64,000 bases of DNA from Porites lobata (GCA_942486035.1 CALNXK010000006.1:3742501-3806500); one strand, 5' to 3'. Positions 1 through 11,198 are shown, counted from the first letter of the stretch. A program made the numbers and translations. Notes: a model not told the origin generated them from the letters alone.

Positions 1-1577
1 CCGTTGCCGTTTATTGATAAACCTCGAGGGAATTCAAGCTGATTATCACGACTTCCCTGTTTACCAAACTTACTAAGAAAGTTACCATTCCTATCAAAGA
101 CTTGCACCCTGTGATTATAACAGTCTGCCACTACAATACTGCCATGACTATCAAAAGCGATCCCTGTAGGGCAATAGAACTCACCATTATTCTTACCCTT
201 CCTACCAAAGGATCTTAAGTGGGTACCGTCACTACTAAACACTGAAACCCTGTTATTACCGAGCTCAGTCACAGCAATTTCATCCTGATCATTCACTGCC
301 ACCCCATAGGGAACGTTAAGCATTCCAACAGACTCACCTTTTTGTCCAAATGACAGCACAGATCTGAAGCGCCTGGTTTTTACCTGAGCCTTAAAAGGAC
401 TTTCACAAAAATTTGCCCCTTTATCCCCAGCAACTACTTCATTACTTTCTTTACCTTTAGTTACTGATCCTGATTGTTGCACTTTAGTTTCGCTAAAAAC
501 AAACTCTACTTTACCTATCCCCTCGCTCATGCTCAACAGGTTAATCAGTTTTTCACTTTTAGTGAAACTAAACCAAGGAATACAGTTTTCTTTGGTGCTC
601 TGTTCCTGCAGGATTGAATCAAATGTTTCAGTGAATCCCTTGATTTCAGAACTAAAACCTCGTTTTAACAGAGTTTCAGTTTGTTCAATCGCTGATTCAA
701 TTAATTTCACTTGTTTTTCCACTTCGCCTTTTTTCTGTAAGAGAGATTCCAGTGATTTTGTCGCTTGATTATCAATCACATTAAAAACATCTTGTTTTCT
801 CGCTTCGATGATTGCAATAATTTGGTCTACACAAGACTGCACTTGGCTTTTTACCTCAGCTACTTTCGATTGAAATGCGATGCTTTTTTGGTTGAATTGT
901 TCGACTTCCTTTTGTTTTTCCAGTACTTTGTCTTTTAAAGATTTTATCATGGAGCTAATCTGTGTTTTGCGCTCATCAGAAGCTTCTTGCAAAGGCATCT
1001 TACCATGACCTTCATGAAGTGTTACAGCACAAGAGCTACAAATGGCGACTTTACAGCCTTTGCAAAAGAATTTCAGCTCTTCTTTTTCATGGTGTTTCTT
1101 CTGACAAAATGCTGGTCGCTCTAATACAGCCTTGATGTCTTGATCTTGAAAATCTTTCAGTGCTAGCGTTCTGTGTTTATTGTTAGCGCGCATTATGTCA
1201 TGTCCTAAAATGCATTTCTCGCACCAGAAAGAACAACACTGGAAGCAATAGGAAGTCTGAGAACTCCTTTTATCGCAGTTTCCACACTTCACGTTAGCTG
1301 TACTACACTCTTTTATTGCCAAGACATCTAGCAGGCTGTTTATTCGAAAATTGGTGGGAAGTTCGCTGGGATTTCCACTTCCAGAAATCTGAAACTGTCT
1401 TCTGCACTCGGGGCATGTAATTTTGCCATGGACGCCGCTCGTTCGTTGAATTTCGTTCAAGCAGTGAAGACAGAAATTGTGCAAACAAGGCAACTGCTTT
1501 GGATCAGTGAATGTACACATACACACGGAACAGGATACTTCATCATGAAGATTGTCGAGCAAGGTCTTTATGTCCAT
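1..1577 (-). CDS. TRIM-NHL protein, copy 1 (3' part outside window)
   Basis: Intronless gene entering from the left edge; the visible part runs from the initiator ATG (MDIKTLL..., complement of 1575-1577) to the third NHL blade. It encodes a C3HC4 RING, two B-boxes, a long coiled coil and the start of the propeller, the domain order of TRIM-NHL E3 ubiquitin ligases. The reading frame looks open: indels against the other copies are multiples of three (a 12-base loss near 560, a 6-base gain near 455). The codon six positions before the ATG is TTG, so the conserved upstream in-frame extension is not ATG-initiated. Its nearest relative is the copy at 29354-31402, which shares the ELGNNR loop in blade 1. 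Substrate unknown; cytoplasmic E3 activity is inferred from the family. Confidence 0.85.
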   Translation of the reverse strand, partial: MDIKTLLDNLHDEVSCSVCMCTFTDPKQLPCLHNFCLHCLNEIQRTSGVHGKITCPECRRQFQISGSGNPSELPTNFRINSLLDVLAIKECSTANVKCGNCDKRSSQTSYCFQCCSFWCEKCILGHDIMRANNKHRTLALKDFQDQDIKAVLERPAFCQKKHHEKEELKFFCKGCKVAICSSCAVTLHEGHGKMPLQEASDERKTQISSMIKSLKDKVLEKQKEVEQFNQKSIAFQSKVAEVKSQVQSCVDQIIAIIEARKQDVFNVIDNQATKSLESLLQKKGEVEKQVKLIESAIEQTETLLKRGFSSEIKGFTETFDSILQEQSTKENCIPWFSFTKSEKLINLLSMSEGIGKVEFVFSETKVQQSGSVTKGKESNEVVAGDKGANFCESPFKAQVKTRRFRSVLSFGQKGESVGMLNVPYGVAVNDQDEIAVTELGNNRVSVFSSDGTHLRSFGRKGKNNGEFYCPTGIAFDSHGSIVVADCYNHRVQVFDRNGNFLSKFGKQGSRDNQLEFPRGLSINGN

Positions 1578-1712
1578 GGAAAAGGTCGGAAGCAAGGGGT
1601 ACTTTTTTAAAATTTTGGCCTCTAGTTGTTGGCGATCAAGAAACTTCAAGAGAATGGCTTTGCAAATGAACAATGAAGTCTTGTTTTGTGACCCAGACTA
1701 AACACTGTATTA

Positions 1713-1748
1713 TTAACCAATCAAATAGAGTTTCTTGACATGTTTTGG
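1713..1748 (-). promoter_or_regulatory. Conserved upstream block with CCAAT box, copy 1
   Basis: A block with an inverted CCAAT box (ccaat on the + strand at 1717-1721, about 140 bases before the ATG) followed by aaatagagtttcttgacatg. Nearly the same block precedes every TRIM copy with a 5' end in this window, including decayed ones, at 108-140 bases from the ATG. A core promoter role is inferred from conservation and the CCAAT box; no TATA box was identified. Confidence 0.4.
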
Positions 1749-2262
1749 TGGTTTGACTGAAGAATAAAAATCATCAAATGTATTTCCGAGAATTGTTAAT
1801 CAGCTCTTTGAAGCATGGATAAATTGCCGGCAAGCATATGTTCCGCGCGAGATGGTCAAGAAAGTCGAAAGTACGAATGAAGGAGCTTTATCCCTAAATC
1901 CCGCCAAAACGCGTCATTTCCTCATCCTTTATTTAACAGGAGAGAGAACGGATTAATTTTCCGTCTATTTTGTCCAAGAATGTGGTCGTTAATCTGCGTG
2001 TTTCCAGCAACTACATTAACTAAGCAACCTTCGGCCAAGTCATCCCTGATATATACTGTCCAACAAAATGCTCCAGAAAAAATGGTAGTTGCAGAAAATT
2101 TTTACTATTAAATCTTTAGTTTCTGTGGGCCTTTGGGCCATGCAAGCTGAGACGTCCAACCACAGAGTGGTTAAGGGTGCAGTGAAGTATAACAGGGGCC
2201 TTTTTTTGCTTAAGACCAAGGTGTGCTAGCTTATAGAGTATAATTCAGCGTGCAGGTACCTT
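1749..2262. other. Conserved 5' flank of TRIM unit
   Basis: No gene seen. The stretch repeats upstream of most TRIM copies (recognisable near 12120-12300, 22680-22880, 24540-24740, 31720-31900, 63790-64000). Recurring landmarks are a ccttcggccaagtcatc motif and a gggcctttgggcc dyad. Confidence 0.5.
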
Positions 2263-2791
2263 GAAGGTCATGTTAAAATGCCTTTGCAAGAAGCGACCGA
2301 CGCACGCAAAGAAAAAAGATCAGCTCCGTGATAAAATCTTGGAAGACAATGCAAAGTACTGGAAAAACAAAAGGAAGTCGAACAATTTAACAAAAAAAGC
2401 AAAGCAATTTCAATCCAAAGACCGAGGTAAAATGCCAAGTGTAATCTTGTGTAGACAAAATTATTGTGATCATCGAAGCGAGAAAACAAGATGTTTTTGA
2501 TGCAGTCGGTAATCAAGCGACAAAATCACTAGAGTCTCTCTCACAGAAAAAAGACGAAGTAGAAAAACTGAAACTCTGTTGAAACGAAGTTTAGTATTGA
2601 AATCCTTGGATTCAGTGAAACATTTGATTCAATCCTGCAGGAACAGGGCACCCAAGGAAACCGTGACACTGAATGTATTCTTCGGTTTAGTTTCACTAAA
2701 AGTGAAAAACTGATTAACCTTCTGAGCATGAGCCAGGGGATGAGTAATGTAGAATTTGCTTTTAGCGAAACTAAAGTGCAACAATCAACAT
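2263..2791 (+). pseudogene. TRIM coiled-coil fragment, inverted orientation
   Basis: A plus-strand piece of the TRIM gene starting in the end of B-box2 (EGHVKMPLQEATDARKE) and running through the coiled coil to the linker before the propeller (FSETKVQQS). Several internal deletions and stops break the frame, e.g. the loss between EVEK and ETLL near 2563-2576. No RING and no NHL repeats remain. It lies opposite to all full genes in the array, upstream of copy 1. A smaller version with an additional internal deletion sits at 31966-32222. Confidence 0.8.
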
Positions 2792-3336
2792 CTGAATTGT
2801 CCCTAGTTGTCATTTTTTACGGACACCTCGGTAAAGTGCTCTCTTTCGAATAATCTTTTTTACAAATTTAAATTAGTACTATTATGGTACGAGTCAAGAA
2901 TTAAGATGTTTTATTCTTATTTGTTTTTATCAAGTGCGTGCAGAAGGGCCAGCTGCAACGGAGACTAAAACAGACTGGTCGTGCACGTTTTGATCAGCGT
3001 GCTTTCATTGCTTAACGTATAACTTTCTTTTACTTGTTTTTGTTTGTTTTGTTTTGTTTTTTTACTTTATTAACTTTTCTAATTTCTTGTGAGTTTAAAC
3101 ACGCTTGTATTTTGGGTTTCTTCCCTCTACCTTCTTTGTAATTTTTTTTGTTTTTCCGTTTTTCTTTCTTTCTTTCTTTTTAGTCTCATTTCTTTTTTTT
3201 TTTGCAATTTGTCTTCTCGCTTCTAGTCTGGTCCAATAAAGGCCTACAAAAATTTGTAAATAAGAACCCGGCTGTTCGCAGCCTTGTATTTTAACACAAA
3301 AAGTAAAAGTGCGCAAATCATTTTTCATCCTCTTAC

Positions 3337-6322
3337 CCTATTGTTGCTTACAATATGTGTTGCACTGGTCTTTTCAACTCCTTCGAAAAATCTCTGTCAT
3401 AACTATCCAGTCATGTTAAGAATGGTTAAAAAATTGTCCTGTTTTATAGATCAAAGCTTATGATAGTTTAGCGAAACAAATAAAAAGCGCGGGAAAAATT
3501 GCAAAAGTTGTGGTTATGCTGCGTTTGTTTGCAGTTCTGAATTCACATTCAAGGTGAATAGTGGATGAAAACTGGTCACCATTAGAAACGGGAAACCGAC
3601 GACGAATTTAGCGTGGTAGCTGTACCATGGTTTGGTACAGAAACATGGTACATTTTGCATTCCGCTGGCCAAGTTTCAAGCGCGAAGTTTTCTCTTCAAA
3701 TATCTCCCTAAAGAAACACTGATTCACAATGCGAGGCTGATTCCAATTTGTAATAAATCCGCTGAATTCAAGCTGAGTGCGGATTCAAAACATTGTCAAT
3801 CCTATTTTGGTAGGAAACACAGAAAAGTGTTGTTCCGTACCCTGTCGTCTAAAGCGATACACGTTTTCCTAGCTCAATTTTTATTAAATTAGACAAAAAG
3901 GTATTTCAAAGGATACGCAATAATAAATCTTTTGAGTTTCGCGTGATCTTCAAGGTCTTTCGAGAAGTAAATTGTCAGTCCATTTCCATGTGTTTCAAGC
4001 GCTGTAGAAAAATATCCAAAAAATAGCAAAAGGATTTCAAATATTCCAATTCGGTCAGCTTGTCAAATACATGAGACCATTTCCATTGAACTTTTTGCCA
4101 GGCCAGACTTGAAATTGTAGGAATGTAAATGAATTCAGAGCAAACCTTCTTCTTAGGAGATCCTTCTTCAGCAGTGTCCAACGCTTTTCTTTCTGTGGCT
4201 CATCATTTACTTTCTTCCTGTGGTACGTTCACCTCTGATTTAGAGTCATTGTCGTCGTCAAAGTCATTAATATCATCATCATTACTTCTATTCTCATCAT
4301 TATTCTCATCATCATCATTGTAGTCATGTGGTCATCGTCTTTCACATCTCCTGCAGTATTTTCAACAAAAAATAATGGTCGCATATAATAATATAGTGTC
4401 CTTACCTTTCGAAGTGTTTGATTTGAAATAGGCTGTAACTACTTGTTCATTTCCTTTGTAGCTAAGTAATGTTTGTCTAACAGTCTAAATTAGTGTCAAA
4501 AGTTAATGTCATTTCGTTGGCTGGAAAATACGGTAAAAAAAAAACTGCCGGCTTAACCTGTTAATTGTGTAGCTCTATAAGTTCCAAACTGGTCCAAACT
4601 CACAATTAAAGAGGAAACATGAGAAGGAAGAGTAGACAAGGTCAACCCAATAACTCCTCGATGTCTGATGAAACGTTGCTCTTAGCTGGTGCCGACAGTT
4701 TTCTGGCCAACATTCACGCACTCAAAAAAAAAAACCAGTGCGCTCCAAACTTTGTTTTCGTTTCCGTTGCCTGTGTACTGACTCATACGTAATACGGTAC
4801 ACACAATTTGCCGATCTCTTTGAACAAAGCGGTTCCACAAAGGTTCACATTTAGGTAAGTTTCTTTTCTTTACTTAACTGGTCATGTATAGAAAAAGCCA
4901 CTCACTGTTAGATGCTTTTGAGTTCTTGAATAAAACCTGCGGAAAATATAACAATAATTGAATGAAAAAAGAAAAAAAGGGTAATGACATAGCTCAGCAA
5001 GAGTTCGAATCCAGTTCTTTTTAATACAGCTCAGAATCTGATTTCGCACGCGGCGAACTACTTTATGAGGTGACACATGGCGTACAGCGCAGGCGCATTT
5101 TTCCAACAAGTGAGCCGCACTAAGTAATGTAGCTGCCTGTGTGTGATTGTGAAAGCAAACTAACAGCTCATTAAAATGGACATCTGAAGATGTCCCCTCC
5201 TCACTTTCTACAAGGCGGACGCTTTTCTGGGGTAACAGTAATAACCGGTCCAACGGTCGTCTCAAAGAGTTATAATGAGTGTAACACTATTAAACAGACG
5301 AAATTCTAGTACGCGCTCCCTGAAAACACCTGTAGTGTCCTAATTTGGTCAATTTGACTTCACGCGTGAGGAGTGTGGGACGGTACAGAAACCAATTAAA
5401 CTCTGGGACAGTTTTGGGGACCGATCGCCCTGTTGCATGGTTGCGCAGGAAACCGGGTGAAAATTCACCATCCCCACCCCCCTCCGCAAACCGTCCAACA
5501 GTGATATTAGACACAGTACCGACCTAGTTCATGCCTTAAAAGATCTTAAAGGGCCAATGTGTGGAAAATTATCCAGGATACTTCGGGGAATTAACCTTGT
5601 TTAGCTCACCCTAAGATGGGGCAAATTATTAGCAGTTTTCCGCCAGTTCTTATCATCTCTTATCCTTGTCACCCGTGGGAACCTGATTGATATTCCATCA
5701 GTTGTGTGAGTATTTACTGAACTCTGCTCCTGTTACTCTCCCATACTGGGCTTTCTGCAGAAACAAAATACAAGTGAGAATGTACATTTTCGTCCGACGG
5801 GAGGGCTTTCCAATGGCTCAGCCTTCCTGAGAGGGAATTTTTGGCGCCAGCGACCGCGCTCCTCGCTCTCAATGAAGGGAATGGAACTCTAGCGCGAATT
5901 TCTACCAGCTTCTGATGATAATAAAAGAAGGCAAAGCAAGATCAATATGTGACGGCAATTTTGCTCAGACAGAGTCGCAAATTTCTTATTTAGGACAAGT
6001 TGTGACCAGTAGCGTTCCATTGTTAAGGAAGTGATGTTCCTATTTGAGCATTTTATCTGATGGAAGAAGGTCACCGTGTTTTTCTTTGAGTTGTTTAAGT
6101 GCATTTCAATGTCAATTCGCTACGTTGTATTCCTTTGCAACACCCTATTTAAACTCGAAAGTGTTAATTCTTATTTTGGAATGAAAAAACTTTCTTTATA
6201 AACCTGATAGTAGTTGATAGTTATCCGGTAATTAAGCTTGTACCTTTGGATCTGCGATAACGAAGTCTAGAACTAAACCAACTGCGATGAACACTCAGCC
6301 ATGATGGAACCTTGGAGGGGTC
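3337..6322 (-). pseudogene. LIG3: DNA ligase III 3' end, decayed copy (unit 1)
   Basis: Exons aligned to the better copy at 12946-17037. The DPSKVPSWLSVH exon (6244-6322, with a 4-base insertion that shifts frame), the OB-fold end exon (about 5622-5757, disrupted; splits KAQYG...GAEFSK), the acidic/lysine-rich linker exon (about 4140-4345), the first BRCT exon (about 3912-4007, one base short) and the middle BRCT exon (3337-3402, 66 instead of 67 bases) are present. The last BRCT exon is absent: the sequence instead runs into a T-rich stretch and the inverted TRIM fragment. It cannot encode a ligase: no 5' or catalytic-core exons are present and several frameshifts are visible. A 5'-truncated copy carried along with the TRIM duplications. 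Confidence 0.75.
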
Positions 6323-6457
6323 CTGCACAAAATCACACATCATTCTTTAAATTCATTACATCTCGTCTGTTTTGATTACCAACCTATTGGACGCCCAAAG
6401 CCCATGGTAAACGATAACCGATTAGACCCTCCAAGAACTAAATGGACACCCTAAAAT

Positions 6458-6816
6458 CCGGGGGCGCTCCCATATAAAAGTGGCGGAGATGTTCGTCGGA
6501 GAATTCAAATTAAACCCTTAAAAACGACTCGAAGTAATCGTCTGAATTCAGGCTACCCTTATCCCTGACCAATGTCGGTGTGGCTCAAGCTTACACTAAC
6601 CCCGGCCCTAAGGGAGATTTCTGTGTGGTCAGTGTCAGGGCATGTTTTGTAAATTTCTTTACGCACAGTACTAAGCGATACCTGAATGGGCAGATATAGT
6701 GACTTTACATCCTGAACACCCTATGTGAGACCAAAAACTGCAATTTACACCTCAAAGCGCCGAGACGACGATCGATCGAGGAACATTCCCGTCACTTTTA
6801 TATGGGAGTCCCCCGG
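6458..6816. mobile_element. MITE, CCGGGGGCGCTCCCATATAA termini
   Basis: About 360 bases with terminal inverted repeats: the left end reads ccgggggcgctcccatataa and the right end is its near complement (ttatatgggagtcccccgg). No coding capacity. The same element occurs at the equivalent place in other units (17173-17512, 35902-36260; degenerate near 58820-59115), so it was present before the units duplicated. Confidence 0.75.
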
Positions 6817-6975
6817 GCCCTCAAAGAAGAGTTAAGGAGAGAAGGTATCGTTGCTCAACGATGCCATAGGGTTTACCTGTGTGAAGATTAGAAAAAGTGG
6901 ATGGACAGGGAGAAGGGGAAGGGATTGTGGGGGGGATTAAGGAGACTCCTCTTATGAGGAACCCTATTTTGCTAA

Positions 6976-7814
6976 ACTATTAAGCCCCCCGGGGGAGAGG
7001 CTTATTTATTAAAAGCCTATTTGAGGGGATGGATTAACAGTGACAGGGGGCTTATTTGAGAGGGGGGCTTATTTAATTTAGAAAAGACGATGGTATCAGT
7101 TCTCCATAAAGAACTAGAATACAAAGTAGAGCAGCTCAAGAACAAGAAGGTTGGAGGTCATGCAGCCAACTTCCAGTTGGTAATAAAAAGAAGTTAAACT
7201 CACAGCTGAACTCAGACTGTCCAACCGTTTGAGTATGTAAAATCGGGATATTTTTTAAATAATATACGAATCACATCACGTGAGCGTCGAGGGTGCGAGT
7301 CGTTAGCGGGGTCTGGAAGCATGCTACCCCAGAAAATTTTCAAATTTTAATGCTCTGAAACGCTATTCTTGTGTTCTTAGCGGGCGATTTCTTTCGCTAA
7401 ATTGATTGTTTTTTTCCCTTTTTTCATTTGCGTGTTTTTACATACAAGTACTCGATTTTGTTTTATATTCTAGGTTGTATATTTAAGTTTTTTGGGTATC
7501 AGTTTCAATTAAGTACACTCTGTTGGGTGCTCCTGTGTATTTATCAAAACAGATTTCAAAATCGTGATTGTTCTTATTCCATCGCATATTGGTCGGGATT
7601 CGGGATTTTCAAACAAAATCGGGAGAAGCCCGACGAGATCGGGATGGTTGGACAGTGTGTAAACAGTCATGATTGATTAATACAGTCTATCATTTATTAG
7701 TGAAGAATAATAAGGGGGAGGGGAGACTTAAATGAGAGGGGGGGGGGGCTCTTAACTTTCATCCTCAAAAAGGGGGGGTATTTAAGAGGGAGGACTTAAT
7801 AGAGGATTTATGGT
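6976..7814. mobile_element. MITE-like repeat, AAGCCCCCCGGGG / GAGGATTTA ends
   Basis: Region bounded by attaagccccccggggg on the left and aatagaggatttatggta on the right. In the better preserved copy at 36428-37242 the two ends are inverted repeats (taccgtaaatcctctattaa). Here the outer left end is lost. The interior is non-coding, with G-rich tracts near 7015-7070 and 7715-7790 and GA-rich repeats just outside at 7837-7872. Confidence 0.5.
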
Positions 7815-8095
7815 AAATAAGATAAGGTCAAGAGAAGTGGAGAGGAGAGAAGAGGAGAGGAGAGGAGAGGAGATCTGCTCCCATGTCCTACCTCTCCCCT
7901 CCCCTTCATGCGCTTGCTACGCAGGTTACACTTGGGTTCAGCGTGTAGTACACGCACTGAACTGAAGCGTCTATGGTCGGTTTCTACCTTAAAACGAAAA
8001 GATAAGCTCACCCTGTAGAGCGTTTGACTGTAGGATGGTGAGGTGCAGGAGGCCGGACCAATACTGAGGGTCCTAAAATAACTAAGGAGGAGGGT

Positions 8096-8236
8096 ACAGT
8101 CAAACCCCATTACTACAGACACTGAGGGGGGCATAGAAAGTGTCCTTATTAAGGGGGTTGAATCAAGAGAAAATGTAAGGGCTTTTTTCACCGGGGACAA
8201 ACAATGAGGTGTCTGTATTAAGCGGGATTTGACTGT
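8096..8236. mobile_element. Small MITE, ACAGTCAAACCCC termini
   Basis: 141-base element with inverted ends acagtcaaacccc and gggatttgactgt and an inner pair (acagacac / gtgtctgt). Related copies sit at 37518-37657 and, degenerate, near 18698-18866, 28340-28590 and 60460-60500. Confidence 0.65.
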
Positions 8237-8833
8237 CCTGTCTTGTCCTGTAAACTTCTCAGAAGACCAATACTTGGCTCCGCTGCTGATCATTGGACAT
8301 AGAAATGGTGGTCCATTCACTCTCCGAATAGGGAGGTAAAAATAGTGTCCTCAATATAGTACTCTGGTGCTAAATACATTTACACTTGAATGAAGGGAAC
8401 AGGTACGTTTAACTCCAACACATGACGGTCTCATTGACAACGATAAATTTGAACAAAAAAAACCATTCTTTATATTTGATTGTCCTTTAATGACGCTTTA
8501 ATGCGTTTTCAACAAATCGTTATTATACAATCTGGTTAATATATGTTATAACTAAAGGACCTGAAGAACCTGTTGAGAAAAAAAATGGTACTTGAGCTAA
8601 CGGCTCGGGAATAATATTTCCAAAAATACACCAGCTAACAACTAGCAACTGCTGGAAAGAAAATGAAAAGGTATACAACATAAAAAAGCAAATTTGATAC
8701 CAAAAAAGTGAACTACCTTATTAAACTACAATCGGCAATTAAATGAGACTACAATACATTTGAAAACAACGTTACAAAATATATTTACAAGTTGAGTGTC
8801 ATTTCAGCTGTTATTACAGCCACGATTTTATAA

Positions 8834-8839
8834 TTTATT
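8834..8839 (-). terminator. Poly(A) signal AATAAA for TRIM copy 2
   Basis: AATAAA on the minus strand about 208 bases after the stop of copy 2, within a conserved 3' flank (recognisable by complement of gaacttttcaacaataat). The equivalent hexamer is kept at 29175-29180, 49590-49595 and 60994-60999. Confidence 0.45.
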
Positions 8840-9046
8840 GCTACGTTCACTGAAAAGACAAACTGTTTCTGAGGGCAACCTAATGCCCCCCCTTCGACCA
8901 CCCCAATCAACGACAAATAGAAAAGGTCAACAGTGACTCAGTGACAAATACCTCACGAGATTGCGTTGTTCGAAAAATTAAGGTTTCATATTCTTGATAA
9001 CCAATTTGAACTTTTCAACAATAATTATACCACTGGTAAGATCATA

Positions 9047-11086
9047 TTAGATCTTGTCAAACACTTGGATTCGGTTGTTATTCATTTCACACACAACGAT
9101 CCTTCCATCACTAAGATTTGCTAAAGACCTTGGAAACCTGAACTCTCCTCTCTCACTACCTTCACTTCCAATCTTTGTAACAAACTTTCCACTCAGTTCA
9201 AATACCTGAACTCTGTGATTTTTTGAATCACAGACCATTAACAATCCTTCTTTGTTAACTGACAAGCAACAGGGCTTATTGAACTCTCCATCCTTGTTTC
9301 CCTGTTTCCCAAATTTAGAAATAAACTTTCCCTCCAGATTAAACATTTTAATGGAATGATCACCAGCATCTGAGACTATAAAATGTTGACCGTACTGGAT
9401 ACAGCAATAGGGAGAACCTGCTCCACCAAATGTACGTAAATACTCTCCACTAGAAGAGAATATCTTGATTAATTTGTTATCGGTATCAGCAACAATAATA
9501 TCACCGTTACCGTTTATTGATAAACCTTCAAGATATTGAAGCTGATTATCAAGACTTCCTTGTTCACCAAACTTACTAAGAAAGTTACCATTCGTATCAA
9601 AGACTTGCACCCTGTGGTTAAAAGAGTCTGCAACTACAATATTGCCATGACTATCAAAAGCGATCCCTTTAGGGCAATGCAACTCACCATTATTCTGACC
9701 CTTCCTACCAAACGATCTTAAGTGAGTACCGTCACTACTAAAGACTGAAACCCTGTGGTTCCAGGTATGAGTCACAGCAATTTCATCCTGATCATTCACT
9801 GCCACCCCATAGGGCGCGTTAAACATTCCAACAGCCGCACCTTTTTGTCCAAATGACAGCACAGATCTGAAGCGCCTGGTTTGTACCTGAGTCTCAAGAG
9901 GACTGTCATGAACATTTGCCCCTTTATTCCCAGCAATTGCTTTACTACTTTCTTTACCTTTAGCTCCTGATTGTTGCGCTTTAGGTTCGCTAAAAACAAA
10001 TTCTACATTACCTATGCCCTCGCTCACGCTTAACAAGTTAATCAGTTTTTCACTTTTAGTGAAACTAAACCGAGGAATATATTCAGTGTCACGGTTTTCT
10101 TGGGTGCTGTGTTCCTGTAGGATTGTATCAAATGTTTCACTGAATCCAAGGATTTCAGTACTAAAGCTTCGTTTCAACAGAGTTTCAGTTTGTTCAATTG
10201 CGGATTCAATTATTTTTAATTGTTTTTCCACTTCGTCTTTTTTCTGTGAGAGAGATTCCAGTGATTTTGCCGCTTGATTATCGACTGCATCAAAAACATC
10301 TTGTTTTCTCGCTTCGATGATTGCAATAATTTGGTCTACACAAGACTGCACTTGGCTTTTTACCTCGGTTACTTTCGATTGAAATGCGATGCTTTTTTGG
10401 TTGAATTGATCGACTTCCTTTTGTTTTTCCCGTATTTTGTCTTTCAAAGATCGAATCATGGAGTTGATCTGTTTTTTGCGCTCATCAGTAGCTTCTTGCA
10501 AGGGCATCTTACCATGACCTTCATGAAGCGTTACGGCACAAGTGTTGCAAATGGCGACTTTACAGCCCTTGCAAAAGAACTTCAACTCTTCTTTTTCATG
10601 GTGTTTCTTCTGACAAAATGCTGGTCGCTCTAATACAGCCTTGATGTCTTGATCTTGAAAATCTTTTAGTGCTAACGTTTTGTGTTCGTTGTTAGCACGC
10701 ATTATGTCATGTCCTAAAATGCATTTCTCGCACCAGAAGGAACAACACTGGAAGCAATACGAGGTCTGAGAACTCCTTTTATCGCAGTTTCCACACTTCA
10801 CGTTCGCTGTACTACACTCTTTTATTACCAAGACATCTAGCAGGCTGTTTATTCGAAAATTAGTCGGAAGTTCGCTGGGATTTCCACTTCCAGGGATTTG
10901 AAACTGTCTCCTGCACTCGGGGCATGTAATTTTGCCATGGACGCCGCTCGTTCGTTGAATTCCGTTCAGGCAGTGAAGACAGAAACTGTGCAAACAAGGC
11001 AACTGCTTTGGATCAGTGAATGTACACATACACACAGAACAGGATACTTCATCATGAAGATTGTCCAGCAAGGTCTTTATATCCAT
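9047..11086 (-). CDS. TRIM-NHL protein, copy 2 (full length)
   Basis: Single-exon gene of 679 codons from the ATG at 11086 (MDIKTLLDNL). RING C3HC4 ligands C16, C19, C31, H33, C36, C39, C55, C58; B-box1 about 98-135 (C98, C101, C119, C122, H126); B-box2 about 158-191 (FCQKKHH, C172, C175, C180, C183, H188, H191); coiled coil about 200-320; a low-conservation linker; six NHL blades from about 405 to the end. Predicted role: RING-type E3 ubiquitin ligase, dimerised by the coiled coil, with the propeller as substrate or RNA binder. No filamin domain, unlike TRIM2/3/71. Blade 4 lacks three residues that most copies have (GAGSPYCC instead of GAGSLVxP); the broken copy at 41732-43788 shares this and is its closest relative. 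Stop is TAA directly after FDKI. Confidence 0.93.
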   Translation of the reverse strand: MDIKTLLDNLHDEVSCSVCMCTFTDPKQLPCLHSFCLHCLNGIQRTSGVHGKITCPECRRQFQIPGSGNPSELPTNFRINSLLDVLVIKECSTANVKCGNCDKRSSQTSYCFQCCSFWCEKCILGHDIMRANNEHKTLALKDFQDQDIKAVLERPAFCQKKHHEKEELKFFCKGCKVAICNTCAVTLHEGHGKMPLQEATDERKKQINSMIRSLKDKIREKQKEVDQFNQKSIAFQSKVTEVKSQVQSCVDQIIAIIEARKQDVFDAVDNQAAKSLESLSQKKDEVEKQLKIIESAIEQTETLLKRSFSTEILGFSETFDTILQEHSTQENRDTEYIPRFSFTKSEKLINLLSVSEGIGNVEFVFSEPKAQQSGAKGKESSKAIAGNKGANVHDSPLETQVQTRRFRSVLSFGQKGAAVGMFNAPYGVAVNDQDEIAVTHTWNHRVSVFSSDGTHLRSFGRKGQNNGELHCPKGIAFDSHGNIVVADSFNHRVQVFDTNGNFLSKFGEQGSLDNQLQYLEGLSINGNGDIIVADTDNKLIKIFSSSGEYLRTFGGAGSPYCCIQYGQHFIVSDAGDHSIKMFNLEGKFISKFGKQGNKDGEFNKPCCLSVNKEGLLMVCDSKNHRVQVFELSGKFVTKIGSEGSERGEFRFPRSLANLSDGRIVVCEMNNNRIQVFDKI

Positions 11087-11198
11087 GGAAAAGGTCGGAA
11101 ACAAGGTTACTTTTCAAAAACTTTGGCTGATCAAGGGAATGACTTTGCTAATGAACAATGAATTCTTGTCTTGTGACCGAGACTAAACTCGTGTATTA

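Noticed and set aside
4620..4740. Plus-strand frame starting MRRKSRQGQPNNSS, similar in three units
   Set aside because: Conserved in frame between units but this is expected after recent duplication; it lies in a LIG3 intron, has no known motif and no convincing splice donor.
4975..5015. tRNA-like boxes (tagctcag next to gttcgaatcc), repeated near 15830, 25440 and 34430
   Set aside because: The two boxes are adjacent instead of about 30-60 bases apart and no cloverleaf can be drawn; at most a worn SINE trace.
7808..8320. A 170-residue minus-strand frame
   Set aside because: It spans a MITE and GA/CT-rich low complexity, and the sister block does not keep it.
10014..10633. Plus-strand open frames antisense to each TRIM gene, similar between copies
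   Set aside because: They mirror the coiled-coil and linker codons of the conserved minus-strand gene; their similarity follows from the sense protein and no independent motif is seen.
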